64,000 nt of DNA from assembly GCA_050246945.1 (NCBI GenBank), contig JBFWVC010000010.1, forward strand, positions 62,001-126,000, read 5' to 3'. The notes beneath the pieces are model-generated. The model had not been told where the DNA came from and did no database searches. It worked only from the letters and a program-made list of their open reading frames with translations. Below, piece after piece: positions 35,792-44,939 of this stretch; positions within the stretch are counted from its first letter, which is position 1, and the number at the start of each line of letters is the position of its first letter. The translations under genes and the position numbers were made by a program. Source of the stretch: JAEUMD01 sp050246945 (GTDB lineage: Bacteria; Pseudomonadota; Alphaproteobacteria; Rhizobiales; Hyphomicrobiaceae).

Positions 35792-36199
35792 TTAGGGGCT
35801 CTTGGGCTTGTCGCTATCCCCACCGGACAGGGCAAGGGCCGCGATCACACCACCGCCCACAACCAACCCACCGATGACCAGGCCATAGTCGCCAATCCCC
35901 GTCGATCTGACGGGAGCGCCGGCGGCACACGGTGAGGCCTCTGTCACGAGAACAACCTCGCCAGGGCGCACGCGCTGGACACATCCGTCTGCATAAAGGA
36001 TTTCACCGCGCCCGTCCGGGTTTGCAATGATCGATGTGCCGGCCTGCACCTCCATGGGCGGCGCAACGACTTGATAACCGCTTCCGGTATCAATCAAGAG
36101 CCCGCCGCCGGTGAGCGTCGCCGCGTCTGCCTTTGCCGACATGGCAAGGCCCGCTCCAAATAGCGCGCCAATGGCTGCTGTCGCCCTGAAGACATGCAT
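35792..36199 (-). CDS. Small secreted FecR-like protein with C-terminal membrane segment (copy 2)
   Basis: A 135-residue paralogue of the previous gene. It has a signal peptide (AKADAAT), the same beta domain (GSGYQVVAPP, AGTSIIANPDGRGEILYADG), the same two cysteines (DGC, SPC), a glycine-rich hydrophobic helix at about 103-127 and an identical DKPKSP tail. The shared cysteine pair and tail imply a conserved contact or membrane topology. No known enzyme motif is present. Confidence 0.78.
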   Translation of the reverse strand: MHVFRATAAIGALFGAGLAMSAKADAATLTGGGLLIDTGSGYQVVAPPMEVQAGTSIIANPDGRGEILYADGCVQRVRPGEVVLVTEASPCAAGAPVRSTGIGDYGLVIGGLVVGGGVIAALALSGGDSDKPKSP

Positions 36200-36708
36200 G
36201 TTTCAGAAATCCCCCACCCTCGGTTCGGGCCCGGCCGCTGAATCAGGCCCACTCAGCGCGATCAAATCAGGCAGACGGGTGCGGAGCAAGCTGTGTTGCG
36301 CGGCTTCTCACAAGTTCTGGTAATTCTGAGGCGCACTGCGGCCGCACGGGCACAGGCTCTGATCTAACAAGCATTTTCGTCCTGCGTGCGTCGCGCAATG
36401 ATGGTTTGATGGGCAATTTAACGTGTGTTTCATCGAGAGTAAGCAACGCAGTTTGTCCCAGTCATATCAGTATCGCACGTCAAGGTGGAGTAACCCACAC
36501 GGGTCGCGTGTGCCGAGCTACGGAAACGTGCAAACATGGCCAAGCGAGACAGATCCGTTGCGAGACGGCCAGACGTATCGACCAAGACTCCAACGACATG
36601 CCCAAGCAGGTGCGTTCCGGCATATGGACCTGCCGAGGAGTGGCTTGACTTCGCCAACGCTCTCGACGACAGATCGCGCTCTCAATTGCGGCGTGTGGTG
36701 AACCTCGA
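36200..36708. other. Divergent intergenic region of the exopolysaccharide block
   Basis: This 509-base gap lies between the leftward FecR-like gene and the rightward cpsB-wza-wzc genes and must hold promoters in both directions. Short frames on both strands (36406-36775) overlap each other and have no family resemblance. No operator could be assigned. Confidence 0.5.
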
Positions 36709-37602
36709 ATGATCGATTTGCATGCCCATATCCTGCCTGGCATCGATGACGGTGCGAGCGATCTTCAAATCGCACTCGATATGGCCCGCATGCAGGTGGC
36801 CGGCGGCGTGACCGTTCAGGCCTGTACGCCGCATATACTGCCTGGAATGTATCACAATACCGGACCCGGCATCCGTCGCGCGGTGGCAGAATTCCAGGCC
36901 GTGCTCACCGAACATGGCATACCGTTGCAGGTGGTTGTTGGTGCCGACAACCACATGATCCCCGATTTTGTGGATCAACTGCGATCCGGGCATCTTCTCA
37001 GTCTGGCCGACTCTCGCTACGTGCTGGTGGAGCCGCCGCATCATGTGGCGCCACCTCAGGTGGAAGCCTTCTTCTTCGGGCTCCTGGTAGCGGGATATGT
37101 GCCGATTCTGACACATCCTGAACGCTTGTCATGGATTAACACACACTATGAGGTCTTCAAGCGACTTGTGCGCAAAGGTGTGTGGATGCAGATTACCGCT
37201 GGATCGCTCACCGGCGAGTTCGGGGATGGAGCCCGCTACTGGGCCGAGCGGATGTTGGATGAGGGGCTTGTGCATATTTTGGCGACGGATGCCCATGGCA
37301 CCCGGCGCCGTGCGCCAGATTTGAGTGGCGGCCGGGATGTTGCGGCTGAGCGGGTCGGTGCAGAAGAAGCAACCCACTTGGTGGAGACGCGCCCGCGTGC
37401 GGTGATTACCAATCTGGCGCCATCCGATGTGCCAATGCCAAAGGTTCCTTTTGAAAAGCGGAATGAAGCGGGGAGAGAATTCAACGATGAGGGCGGAGCC
37501 AATTTCCATCAACGCGGCTCACGGCGTGACGCGCGCGTTGATGTTCGCCCTGCTTCTGGTCTTCGGCATTTCGCTGACCGGCTGCGGCGCTTCCTTGACT
37601 GA
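36709..37602 (+). CDS. CpsB/CapC/YwqE-type tyrosine-protein phosphatase (PHP domain)
   Basis: Manganese-dependent phosphatase that removes phosphate from the Tyr-rich tail of Wzc-type kinases. The PHP metal motif is at the start (IDLHAHILPGIDDGA), with further metal ligands in CTPHILPG, ILTHPER and ILATDAHG. Homology ends near residue 255. The final roughly 40 residues overlap the wza gene by 116 bases and look like out-of-frame translation, so the natural stop may have been lost by a frameshift. It opens the rightward operon with Wza and Wzc. Confidence 0.9.
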   Translation: MIDLHAHILPGIDDGASDLQIALDMARMQVAGGVTVQACTPHILPGMYHNTGPGIRRAVAEFQAVLTEHGIPLQVVVGADNHMIPDFVDQLRSGHLLSLADSRYVLVEPPHHVAPPQVEAFFFGLLVAGYVPILTHPERLSWINTHYEVFKRLVRKGVWMQITAGSLTGEFGDGARYWAERMLDEGLVHILATDAHGTRRRAPDLSGGRDVAAERVGAEEATHLVETRPRAVITNLAPSDVPMPKVPFEKRNEAGREFNDEGGANFHQRGSRRDARVDVRPASGLRHFADRLRRFLD

Positions 37603-38308
37603 CCAGATGGCGGCGGGCCTCGATGCGCCGGCCGACAAGCAATCGGATGCATCCCTGTCGACATCGAGTGTTGGCACAACACGTGGTGCGCAAGCCCCTG
37701 TCGCATTGCCCGAAGAAGCCAAGGCATTGGCTTTGACGGCGACGCCTGGATCCTCGGCGTACAAGATCGGCCCCCTGGATCTCCTGGAAATCTCTGTCTT
37801 TAAGGTGCCGGAACTCTCCAAGGCGGTCCAGGTTGCCGACGTTGGCACCATAAATTATCCCCTCGTTGGCGAAATCCAGGCCACCGGACGCACACCCCAA
37901 GAGGTGGAGCGGGACCTGACACAGAAGCTTGGTTCGAAATATTTGCAATCGCCGCAGGTGACGGTTCTGGTCAAGGAATACAACAGCCAGCGCGTCACGG
38001 TCGAAGGTGCGGTCAAGAAGCCCGGTGTCTATCCTTTGCGCGGGCCGACGACGCTGCTGCAATCGATCGCGATGGCCGAAGGACTTGATAAGGCCACCGC
38101 ATCAGGCGACGTGGTCGTGTTTCGGACAACAGCCGGCAAGCGCACCGCTGCCCGATTTGATATTGACGCCATTCGAGATGGCACATCCGACAATCCCGCG
38201 CTGGCTGCCGGCGACGTCGTCGTTGTGACCGATTCAGCGCTGAAGACCGCCTTCAGCAATTTGATGAAGGCCGTTCCGGCAGCAGGCGCGTTCGCCTTGT
38301 TGTTCTGA
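37487..38308 (+). CDS. Wza-type polysaccharide export lipoprotein
   Basis: Outer-membrane export channel subunit of 273 residues. The lipobox is LTGC (Cys33) after a hydrophobic core. The Poly_export domain begins with YKIGPLDLLEISVFKVPELS and is followed by a SLBB domain (VTVEGAVKKPGVYPL). MRAEPIS at 37487 was chosen as start because it gives a proper signal and follows GGGGAGAG. It is shorter than E. coli Wza and closer to OtnA/ExoF-like forms. Confidence 0.92.
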   Translation: MRAEPISINAAHGVTRALMFALLLVFGISLTGCGASLTDQMAAGLDAPADKQSDASLSTSSVGTTRGAQAPVALPEEAKALALTATPGSSAYKIGPLDLLEISVFKVPELSKAVQVADVGTINYPLVGEIQATGRTPQEVERDLTQKLGSKYLQSPQVTVLVKEYNSQRVTVEGAVKKPGVYPLRGPTTLLQSIAMAEGLDKATASGDVVVFRTTAGKRTAARFDIDAIRDGTSDNPALAAGDVVVVTDSALKTAFSNLMKAVPAAGAFALLF

Positions 38309-38429
38309 GGCGGGTCGAAGAAGCCGTCTTCGTTCATGACGAGGCGGCAAACAGATACCGCTGCTGCAATGTCTGGCGCGGTCAACCGCAGAGATTGAGG
38401 CCGCTCGGTGAAGCGTTCATAACAGGGCC

Positions 38430-40748
38430 ATGGCGAATTCAGACGGCAATTTGAGCAATGGCAATGTGCCCTCCGGTGGGCGACTTGTGCCGGCAGAGCC
38501 CGCATCGGTGCCGGCCGCCTATGGCGGCTACGGTTATGGAGCAATGCCCCCGCCGCCTTATGGCTCTGCGGAGAGCGAAGGCGACCTTGGCCTTTATCTG
38601 AGGGAATACTGGCGCATCGCCGTCAAGCGCCGTTGGGTCATCTTGAGCATTCTTGTGACCGTGCTGTCTTTGGGCATGCTCCGCACGCTCATGCAGACAC
38701 CGCTCTATAGCGCGACGATCCGCCTGCAAATCGACCAGAATGCAGCCAAGGTGGTTGAAGGTGGCGTGACGCCAACCGAGAGCGCGCATGATTATGACTT
38801 CCTGAAAACCCAGTTTGAGATTTTGCAGAGCCGGGCGATCGCCGAACGCGTCGCCTCGAGCCTCAAGCTCGGTGAAGACGAGACTTTCGGCGGGCACAAC
38901 GGGTTTTCGCTCATTGGGGCTGTTCGCGCCTTGGTATCGCCGCCGCCTGAAGAGCACAAGGCACCCACCAAGGCCGAAAAGGAAAGTGCGGCCGCAGGCC
39001 TTGTTCTCGACAATACAATGGTGCGGCCGGTGGCGGGTTCGCGGCTCGTTGATATTACGTACACTGATCCCAATCCGGCACGTGCCCAGCGTGTTGCCAA
39101 TACGATTGCTGACGCCTACATCGCATCCAATCTCGACAAACGCTTCCAGGCCAATGCCTACGCCAAGACCTTCCTGGACGACCAGTTGAAGCAGCTGAAA
39201 CTTCGCCTGGAAAAATCGGAAAAGGCGCTGTTGGACTTTGCCGAAAAAGAACAGATCGTTGTCTTGAGCGAGAAGTCATCGATCGCGGAAAACAATCTCG
39301 CTGCCGCCAATAGCGCGCTCGGCACGCTGACCTCGGAGCGCATCAAGAATGAGCAGCTCTGGAAGCAGCTTGACACGACCAATGCCATCAACTTGCCCCA
39401 GTTTCTGACGAACGCCGTCATTGATGGCCTTCGCGGCAAGCGCAACGCGCTTGTGACCGAGTATCAGGAAAAGCTCGAGACCTTCAAGCCGGGCTATCCG
39501 GCGATGGTCCAGATCAGCAACAAGATCAAGGAGATCGATCGACAGCTGGCAACGGAAGTGAAGGCCATCAAGGAGTCCTACAAGGCCGCGTTCGAAGCGT
39601 CTCTTCGCCAGGAAGGCGAGATGAAGGAGCGCATCGAGGTCTTGCGCAACGAGGCCCTCGATCTGCAAAAACGATTGATCGAATACAACATCCTGAAGCG
39701 CGAGGTGGAAACCAACCGATCGCTCTATGAAGGCCTGTTGCAGCGCTACAAGCAGGTCGACGTGGCCGCTGGTGTCACCGCCAACAACGTCTTCATCGTT
39801 GATAGTGCGCAGATGCCCCGAGCCCCTTCGTCGCCACGGCTGTCGCGCGCATTGTTGTTGTCCTTTGCTTTGGGGCTGGGGGCGGGACTTGCTGCTGCCT
39901 ATGTGCTCGAGCAACTCGATGACAAGGTCCGTTCGGCTGAAGAACTGGAGCAGATCACGGGGTTGGCGACGCTTGGCATCATCCCCAAGGTGGCGAAGTC
40001 CGAAATGGTCGATGCGGCATTGGCCGATCCGCGTTCTGCGTTGTCGGAAGCCTATCGTTCCCTGTGCACGGCCCTGCAGTTCTCCAGTGAAACAGGCCTT
40101 CCCAAGACCATCGCTGTGACGAGTGCATCGCCGGCGGAGGGCAAGTCGATTACATCCCTTGCGGTGGCCCGTCATTTCGCCACGCTTGGGCTGAAGGTGC
40201 TTTTGATTGACGCGGATCTGCGCAATCCGTCGTTGCACAACAAGATGGGGCTCGACAACAGTGTCGGCCTGTCGAACTACCTGACAGGCGCGTGCGAGCC
40301 GCCCGAAACCTTCCAGAAAACACAGATCCCGAACCTGGCGTTCATGGCCACCGGCCCGCTCCCTCCCAACGCCGCCGACCTTCTTGGTGGCACACGCATC
40401 CATTCGTTGCTCTCCGTCGGTCTCGAGGTCTTCGATCTCATCGTTGTCGACGGACCTCCCGTGATGGGGTTGGCCGATGCCGCCTTGCTCGCCAGTGCGA
40501 CGTCGGCGACGTTGTTTGTCGCAGGCGCGGGCCAGGCCCCATCAGGCGCCGTACGCGGGGCGCTGAAGCGTCTGCAATTTACCCGCAGCCATGTTGTTGG
40601 AGCGGTCTTGACCAAGTTCGATGCCAAGAGCGCAGGCTATGGCTACGGATACGGACATCATTACGGGTATGGATATGGGTACGGCAACGACAGGGCCGTC
40701 GGAGCAGCGCAGGCGCCGCAACTGACGCAACCAAATCTGAATGCATAG
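38430..40748 (+). CDS. Wzc-type polysaccharide co-polymerase and tyrosine autokinase
   Basis: Controls chain length and export. The 772-residue protein has an N-terminal Gly/Pro/Tyr-rich stretch, a first membrane helix near 70-88, a long periplasmic coiled-coil region (about 225-425), and a second helix near 470-490. The BY-kinase domain has Walker A in SASPAEGKS, Walker A' in VLLIDADLRNPS and Walker B in LIVVDGPP. The C-terminus ends in a run of GY pairs (about 735-753), the expected autophosphorylation cluster and target of the CpsB phosphatase. Confidence 0.95.
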   Translation: MANSDGNLSNGNVPSGGRLVPAEPASVPAAYGGYGYGAMPPPPYGSAESEGDLGLYLREYWRIAVKRRWVILSILVTVLSLGMLRTLMQTPLYSATIRLQIDQNAAKVVEGGVTPTESAHDYDFLKTQFEILQSRAIAERVASSLKLGEDETFGGHNGFSLIGAVRALVSPPPEEHKAPTKAEKESAAAGLVLDNTMVRPVAGSRLVDITYTDPNPARAQRVANTIADAYIASNLDKRFQANAYAKTFLDDQLKQLKLRLEKSEKALLDFAEKEQIVVLSEKSSIAENNLAAANSALGTLTSERIKNEQLWKQLDTTNAINLPQFLTNAVIDGLRGKRNALVTEYQEKLETFKPGYPAMVQISNKIKEIDRQLATEVKAIKESYKAAFEASLRQEGEMKERIEVLRNEALDLQKRLIEYNILKREVETNRSLYEGLLQRYKQVDVAAGVTANNVFIVDSAQMPRAPSSPRLSRALLLSFALGLGAGLAAAYVLEQLDDKVRSAEELEQITGLATLGIIPKVAKSEMVDAALADPRSALSEAYRSLCTALQFSSETGLPKTIAVTSASPAEGKSITSLAVARHFATLGLKVLLIDADLRNPSLHNKMGLDNSVGLSNYLTGACEPPETFQKTQIPNLAFMATGPLPPNAADLLGGTRIHSLLSVGLEVFDLIVVDGPPVMGLADAALLASATSATLFVAGAGQAPSGAVRGALKRLQFTRSHVVGAVLTKFDAKSAGYGYGYGHHYGYGYGYGNDRAVGAAQAPQLTQPNLNA

Positions 40749-41379
40749 ACCGGGGATGTATGATCTGACAGCCGTTAGGACTGCGATTGATCTTTTGCAC
40801 GTTCCTTGGCGCGTGCGCATCTTGCGCGCCCAAAGCCTGCCCAAGGACTTGTCCTCGGTGCTGCGCGTGGCGGCCGGCGACGAGAAGGCGCTACGATGGA
40901 TTTCAGAGAAGACCGAGCGACGCAAAGACGTCATCCGAGACGCCGCTGAATTCTACATCGAACAGATCCTCATGGCGCCCGATGCCGACAGTTATCGCGT
41001 GCTGGGCGTGCGACCTGAGGCACCGATGGCTGACGTGCGTCGCAACATGGCCTGGTTGCTGCGCGCATCTCATCCCGATGTCGATCGCGAGGGCAAGCAC
41101 GCAAACGTGGCGATGCGCGTTACCCACGCATGGGAAGACCTCAAGACGCCGGAGCGCCGGGCAGCCTTTGACAAGGTCCGGAAGAGGGCAGGAGGGACTC
41201 GCAACACGCGACCCCCGACAAGCAGTTCGATCGCGGAGTCCCGCGCCTCAAGTCGCCGGCGCCATCAAGACACGTCTGCCCGTGTCCCATCGCCATCCAA
41301 ACAAGGACGAAGCAGCGTCACGATCTTTCAGCGCATCCTGCGCTTCTTGCTACCGCGCGCGCGGCATAAATCCCTCTAG
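40741..41379 (+). CDS. J-domain (DnaJ-like) protein in the exopolysaccharide operon
   Basis: A 212-residue protein with a J domain at about 83-148: YRVLGVRPEAPMADVRRN, the essential HPD in ASHPDVD, and AWEDLKTPERRAAFDKVR. The N-terminal 80 residues are an unrecognised helical segment; the C-terminus is basic and Ser/Arg-rich, then ends with a short hydrophobic amphipathic stretch. It overlaps the wzc stop by eight bases, so it is co-expressed. It may recruit DnaK to the Wzc complex, an inference from position. Confidence 0.85.
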   Translation: MHRPGMYDLTAVRTAIDLLHVPWRVRILRAQSLPKDLSSVLRVAAGDEKALRWISEKTERRKDVIRDAAEFYIEQILMAPDADSYRVLGVRPEAPMADVRRNMAWLLRASHPDVDREGKHANVAMRVTHAWEDLKTPERRAAFDKVRKRAGGTRNTRPPTSSSIAESRASSRRRHQDTSARVPSPSKQGRSSVTIFQRILRFLLPRARHKSL

Positions 41380-41402
41380 CCAGACCATCGCCCAGTGCTG
41401 AC

Positions 41403-42863
41403 GTGCTGAACGCCAGGGCAACAAGCCGAACGGTTTATGAGGCAGGTCCAGACGTGACGAATGAGACCGAACACATGCCCCCGAAGATGGAGAGCCATGG
41501 AAGCACGAGCATCATTCGCATCGCGCTCGTCGTCGCCCTTGCTCTAGGTCTCGCAGGACTGATTACGCGACACAGCCTTATCGCCTATCTCGCCGAAGTT
41601 GCACCGCGATCTGCGCTTGCGGTTGATGCTGACAATCCTGCGGCGTTGGTCAGGATCGCCGACGAGGACGTCAATCGCGGCTTCGCGATGCAAGCCGAAG
41701 AGAGCCGACTTGAAGCGTTGGCAAAGACCGCTGCGGGTTCTGTCTCCGAGCCTGCGGCTCAAGGTGGTTCAAGCCCAGGTGATAGGAACAACGATCCGCT
41801 GGGTGCTGCGGACTGGGCGAAGGTGCGTGAAAGAGCAATCATTGCTCTTCAGGGCGATCCGCTCAACGCACGCGCATTGCGGCTCATCGGACAAGCGGCA
41901 GCTGCGGAACATGACGATGAGACCGCTGCCCGGTTCATGCGCGCGGCAGCGGAGCGCTCCAAGCGCGAGCGCGTTGCCTACGCGTGGCTCATGCAACGGG
42001 CTGTCGACCAGAAGGCCTATGGCCAAGCGCTCGATGATGCCGACATCCTCTTGCGCGTGCGCCCCCAACTGATCAAGCCCATCACACCTCTGCTGGCCCG
42101 GATCGCCGAAGCCCCCGGCGGGGACACGATTCTGATCGAACGATTGCGTGGTTCACCCCCGTGGCGCTCGGCATTCCTGTCTCATCTGCCACGCAACATC
42201 ACGGATGCGCGCACACCGCTCAATGTCTTGCTCAAGCTGCGCGACACACCCAATCCTCCGACCGCGCGTGATCTGCGGCCGTATATCGACATCCTCATCC
42301 AAAACAAATTTTTTGAACTCGCCTACTACACCTGGCTGCAGTTTCTTGCTCCCGAGGCGCTGAGCAAGGCCGGCTTTCTTTTCAATGGCAGCTATGAATT
42401 CGAACCATCGGGGCTGCCGTTTGATTGGACCCTCTCTTCGGGCAGTGGTGTGACGCTGGAACGTGCACCCAAGCCTGGTCAGAGCGATCAACGGGCGCTC
42501 TACATCGAATTCGGGCAGGGGCGGGTCGATTTCAAGCCGGTGACGCAGGTTGTGATGCTGGGACCGGGCAGCTACCGGCTGACCGGAGCCTACAGTGGTG
42601 AACTCGTTGGTCCGCGGGGGCTGCGATGGCGGGTTGATTGTCTGGGCGGCAAGGCACTTGCCGAGAGCGACATGATCAGCGGGATTGCGAAGGAATGGAC
42701 GTCGTTTGATGTTGAATTCTCGGTGCCACAACAAGAGTGTCGGGCACAACGGCTGAGCCTCGTTCTTGATGCGCGCATGGCATCAGAACGCTTTGTCTCT
42801 GGCTATATCTGGTATGATGATCTGGCAATCGTCGCCGTAGAGCCGGACCTTGCTCCGAACTGA
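41403..42863 (+). CDS. Membrane-anchored TPR-like protein with C-terminal beta domain
   Basis: A 486-residue protein of unknown function. One membrane helix sits near residues 37-56. A helical repeat region follows (about 70-330, TPR-like: DPLNARALRLIGQAAAAEHDDETAARFMRAAA). A beta-rich C-terminal domain from about 335 (FEPSGLPFDWTLSSGSG, GPGSYRLTGAYSG) resembles a carbohydrate-binding module. The GTG start is uncertain; ATG at 41475 would still keep the helix. It closes the wza-wzc operon and is probably involved in polymer handling. Confidence 0.75.
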   Translation: MLNARATSRTVYEAGPDVTNETEHMPPKMESHGSTSIIRIALVVALALGLAGLITRHSLIAYLAEVAPRSALAVDADNPAALVRIADEDVNRGFAMQAEESRLEALAKTAAGSVSEPAAQGGSSPGDRNNDPLGAADWAKVRERAIIALQGDPLNARALRLIGQAAAAEHDDETAARFMRAAAERSKRERVAYAWLMQRAVDQKAYGQALDDADILLRVRPQLIKPITPLLARIAEAPGGDTILIERLRGSPPWRSAFLSHLPRNITDARTPLNVLLKLRDTPNPPTARDLRPYIDILIQNKFFELAYYTWLQFLAPEALSKAGFLFNGSYEFEPSGLPFDWTLSSGSGVTLERAPKPGQSDQRALYIEFGQGRVDFKPVTQVVMLGPGSYRLTGAYSGELVGPRGLRWRVDCLGGKALAESDMISGIAKEWTSFDVEFSVPQQECRAQRLSLVLDARMASERFVSGYIWYDDLAIVAVEPDLAPN

Positions 42864-43233
42864 ATTTGGTTCGTTTGAATAGGTCGTCGACAGGGTTGTT
42901 GCCGTCCTCGTCGTTCGAAATGCAAGACCATGCACGTTTAGGTGCCTCAAAGAGCGCTTGCATGCTCGGGAAAATCTAAAGCCCCGGCCCAAGCCCATAT
43001 TCTGCAACTTATTTCTATTACGCCACATCTGGCGCCAACGCTGGTCGTCAATCAGCGTGGTCGCCCAGCGACTCTCGCCCCTTTTTCCACGCAAAGACAG
43101 GACTGCCAGCCTCTCATTTTGCACCGCAGCGAGAATTGCCTTCACCTAATTGCTCATTTTTTGCGCGACAACGACGTGCAGTATGCAAACGTTGAACTCC
43201 ACGAATGCAATCATGTCGAATGGGAGAACGCTA
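42864..43233. other. Intergenic stretch, nothing recognised
   Basis: This 370-base gap between the TPR-like gene and the H-NS-like gene has short, conflicting frames on both strands. It presumably contains the terminator of the exopolysaccharide operon and the promoter of the H-NS-like gene; neither was clear. Confidence 0.5.
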
Positions 43234-43566
43234 ATGGCACGGATTGGCGATCTAGGGAACTTGACCTACGACCAGCTTCACAAGCTGAGCGAGCAGGTGG
43301 CGGCAGCGAAGAAGAACCGCAAATCTGAAGAGGCAAAAGCGGTCAAGACAAAGATCGAGGATCTCTTGAAACGATCCGGTTTCACCATCTCGGCACTCTA
43401 CGGACTGGCGAGAGGCTCAACGAGGTCAGCAAGGACATCTGCCACGGTTCAATATCGCAACCCGAACGATCGGTCTCAGGTGTGGACGGGTCGGGGACGT
43501 AGGCCATTTTGGCTGGTCGAAGCGCTCAAGAAGAAGGGCGCCAGGCTCGAGGATTTCCAGGTCTAG
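43234..43566 (+). CDS. H-NS-family nucleoid-associated protein
   Basis: A 110-residue DNA-binding protein. The N-terminal half is a charged coiled coil (about 1-50) for oligomerisation. The C-terminal AT-hook-like DNA-binding domain shows the family signature: YRNPNDRSQVWTGRGRRPFWL. ATG at 43234 was chosen because GGGAG lies about ten bases upstream. Such proteins (HvrA/MucR-independent H-NS-like) often silence horizontally acquired DNA, which fits the mosaic region that follows. Confidence 0.9.
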   Translation: MARIGDLGNLTYDQLHKLSEQVAAAKKNRKSEEAKAVKTKIEDLLKRSGFTISALYGLARGSTRSARTSATVQYRNPNDRSQVWTGRGRRPFWLVEALKKKGARLEDFQV

Positions 43567-43638
43567 GGCGAATGAGGCGAACGAGGGACCAGATGACGCG
43601 AGGCTAAGCCGTTTTCCGCTTTCTGCCCGAGAAACGTT

Positions 43639-43974
43639 TCACGTCTTCAGGGAGCTTTCGCGTGCGCAATCGCGACACAGTGGTGTGTGGGGTAGCACAT
43701 CCAGGCGTTCTGTCGAGATCTCTGCTCCGCACCGCACGCAGGCACCGTATGTTCCGCTCTGGATGCGCTCAAGAGCAGCATGTATCGCTTGCACCTCAGT
43801 GCTCCCGGCCTGACCCAGTCCCTCAAGGACTTCATCCATTTCTGATTCGATGGCGTTATCCTGCCAATCCTTTTCGGGAGGCTCTTGGAGATGGTCATCG
43901 ATACGGTGAAGACGCCCCATCAACTCCGCGAGACGGGTCCGCAGTTGCTCTTCTCGTGCCTTGAGATCCGTCAT
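43639..43974 (-). CDS. DksA/TraR-family C4 zinc-finger protein
   Basis: A 111-residue RNA-polymerase secondary-channel-type regulator. A coiled-coil N-terminal half (about 1-70) precedes the zinc finger with cysteine pairs CVRC and CRDC (the pattern of TraR/DksA/YbiI-like proteins). The start MTDLKAREEQ was selected; 44 upstream in-frame residues look random. It converges with the H-NS-like gene. Confidence 0.9.
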   Translation of the reverse strand: MTDLKAREEQLRTRLAELMGRLHRIDDHLQEPPEKDWQDNAIESEMDEVLEGLGQAGSTEVQAIHAALERIQSGTYGACVRCGAEISTERLDVLPHTPLCRDCARESSLKT

Positions 43975-44661
43975 GCGGCCCCCGATGATATGCGATGACT
44001 TGATCGCGTTGCCAATTGATTGCGGCCTCGCGGTCAACTGCCGATCTGCTTGGCGCAGAGCATTCGATCCGAACAGGATTGGTAGCAGCGTTCTTGGCAA
44101 GATCAAAGCTATTCACATTCACGTTTCCGGCTGGCGAAGGCGTTACAGGGTGTGGTTGGTACTTGCGGCTTTGCCATGCTTGAGGTCGTTTCGTTGAACA
44201 GCGGATTGAACCGCCATCAAAAGAGTCGCGGCGCAGTCCCCAATCATCGTCGGATATCTCATCCTGCGGCGCAATGCGGAAGACGGGCTTTGGGTTATCC
44301 TTCGGCCGAAGTCGTTGGCCCACATGTCGTCGATCATTGCGGTGCACCCAACACCATTCAGAACGGCACCATTCGCGTCAACAGGACAAGACAACTCGAG
44401 CAATCTTGAGAAATTCTGCTCGCTAAATCAGGGGAAACTAAAAAAGCCAACAACCCGTCCAACAAACGAAGACCCAAAACGAACGCAATACCAACCGGAT
44501 ACGAGAAATCAACCGAATACGGCGGCAGGCCACCCGGCAGCGCGTGCGGCTTCGTGGCCGTCATCGCGCTGTTTGTTGCGCAGGTAACAGATGGGGGCGT
44601 TTGCGCAGACATTTCTTTTAACCCTGGGACAGTGGCGTCCCAGCAAACCAGGAGAAATGTC
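43975..44661. other. Intergenic stretch with lower GC, no clear gene
   Basis: This 687-base gap separates the DksA-like gene and the small leader-peptide gene. The part from about 44400 to 44530 is visibly A-rich compared with the surroundings, as in acquired DNA or a promoter. Minus-strand frames at 43895-44403 have no family resemblance and lack good ribosome sites. Confidence 0.45.
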
Positions 44662-44850
44662 ATGACCGAAATGGAATACGACGAAGTCCGCGAGCTCGGC
44701 GCACATGAACTCGGTTCGGTAGCTGGCGGCGAGGTGCGCGTTCAAGTCTTCGTTCGTGAGCCGAAATCCATGGCAGAGCTTTACCAGAACTGGGCCGACT
44801 TGGGCCACCTTCTGAAGACCAACCCGCGTGTATTTGGGTCGGCGCTTTAA
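44662..44850 (+). CDS. Small peptide with double-glycine leader (bacteriocin/secreted-peptide precursor type)
   Basis: A 62-residue precursor. Residues 12-23 read LGAHELGSVAGG, which matches the double-glycine leader consensus (Leu -12, Glu -8, Leu -7, Val -4, Gly -2, Gly -1). Cleavage after Gly23 would release a 39-residue peptide beginning EVRVQVF, with no cysteines and one Trp. AGGAG at 44650-44654 is a strong ribosome site seven bases before the ATG, and a terminator follows. Such leaders are cut by C39-peptidase ABC transporters; none is in this window. The match could be chance in a short protein, but all consensus positions agree. Confidence 0.65.
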   Translation: MTEMEYDEVRELGAHELGSVAGGEVRVQVFVREPKSMAELYQNWADLGHLLKTNPRVFGSAL

Positions 44851-44912
44851 CGCTTTGTTTAGGCGAATCACCGAACTCTTAGGGGCACTTGCACTCACTG
44901 AACAGACCTTAG

Positions 44913-44939
44913 AGCCCTGGGTTTCCCTTGCCCGGGGCT
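44913..44939 (+). terminator. Rho-independent terminator after the small peptide gene
   Basis: AGCCCTGGG (44913-44921) pairs with CCCGGGGCT (44931-44939), nine pairs with one G-T wobble. A T-rich stretch TTGTTTGTTTT follows. Confidence 0.8.
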
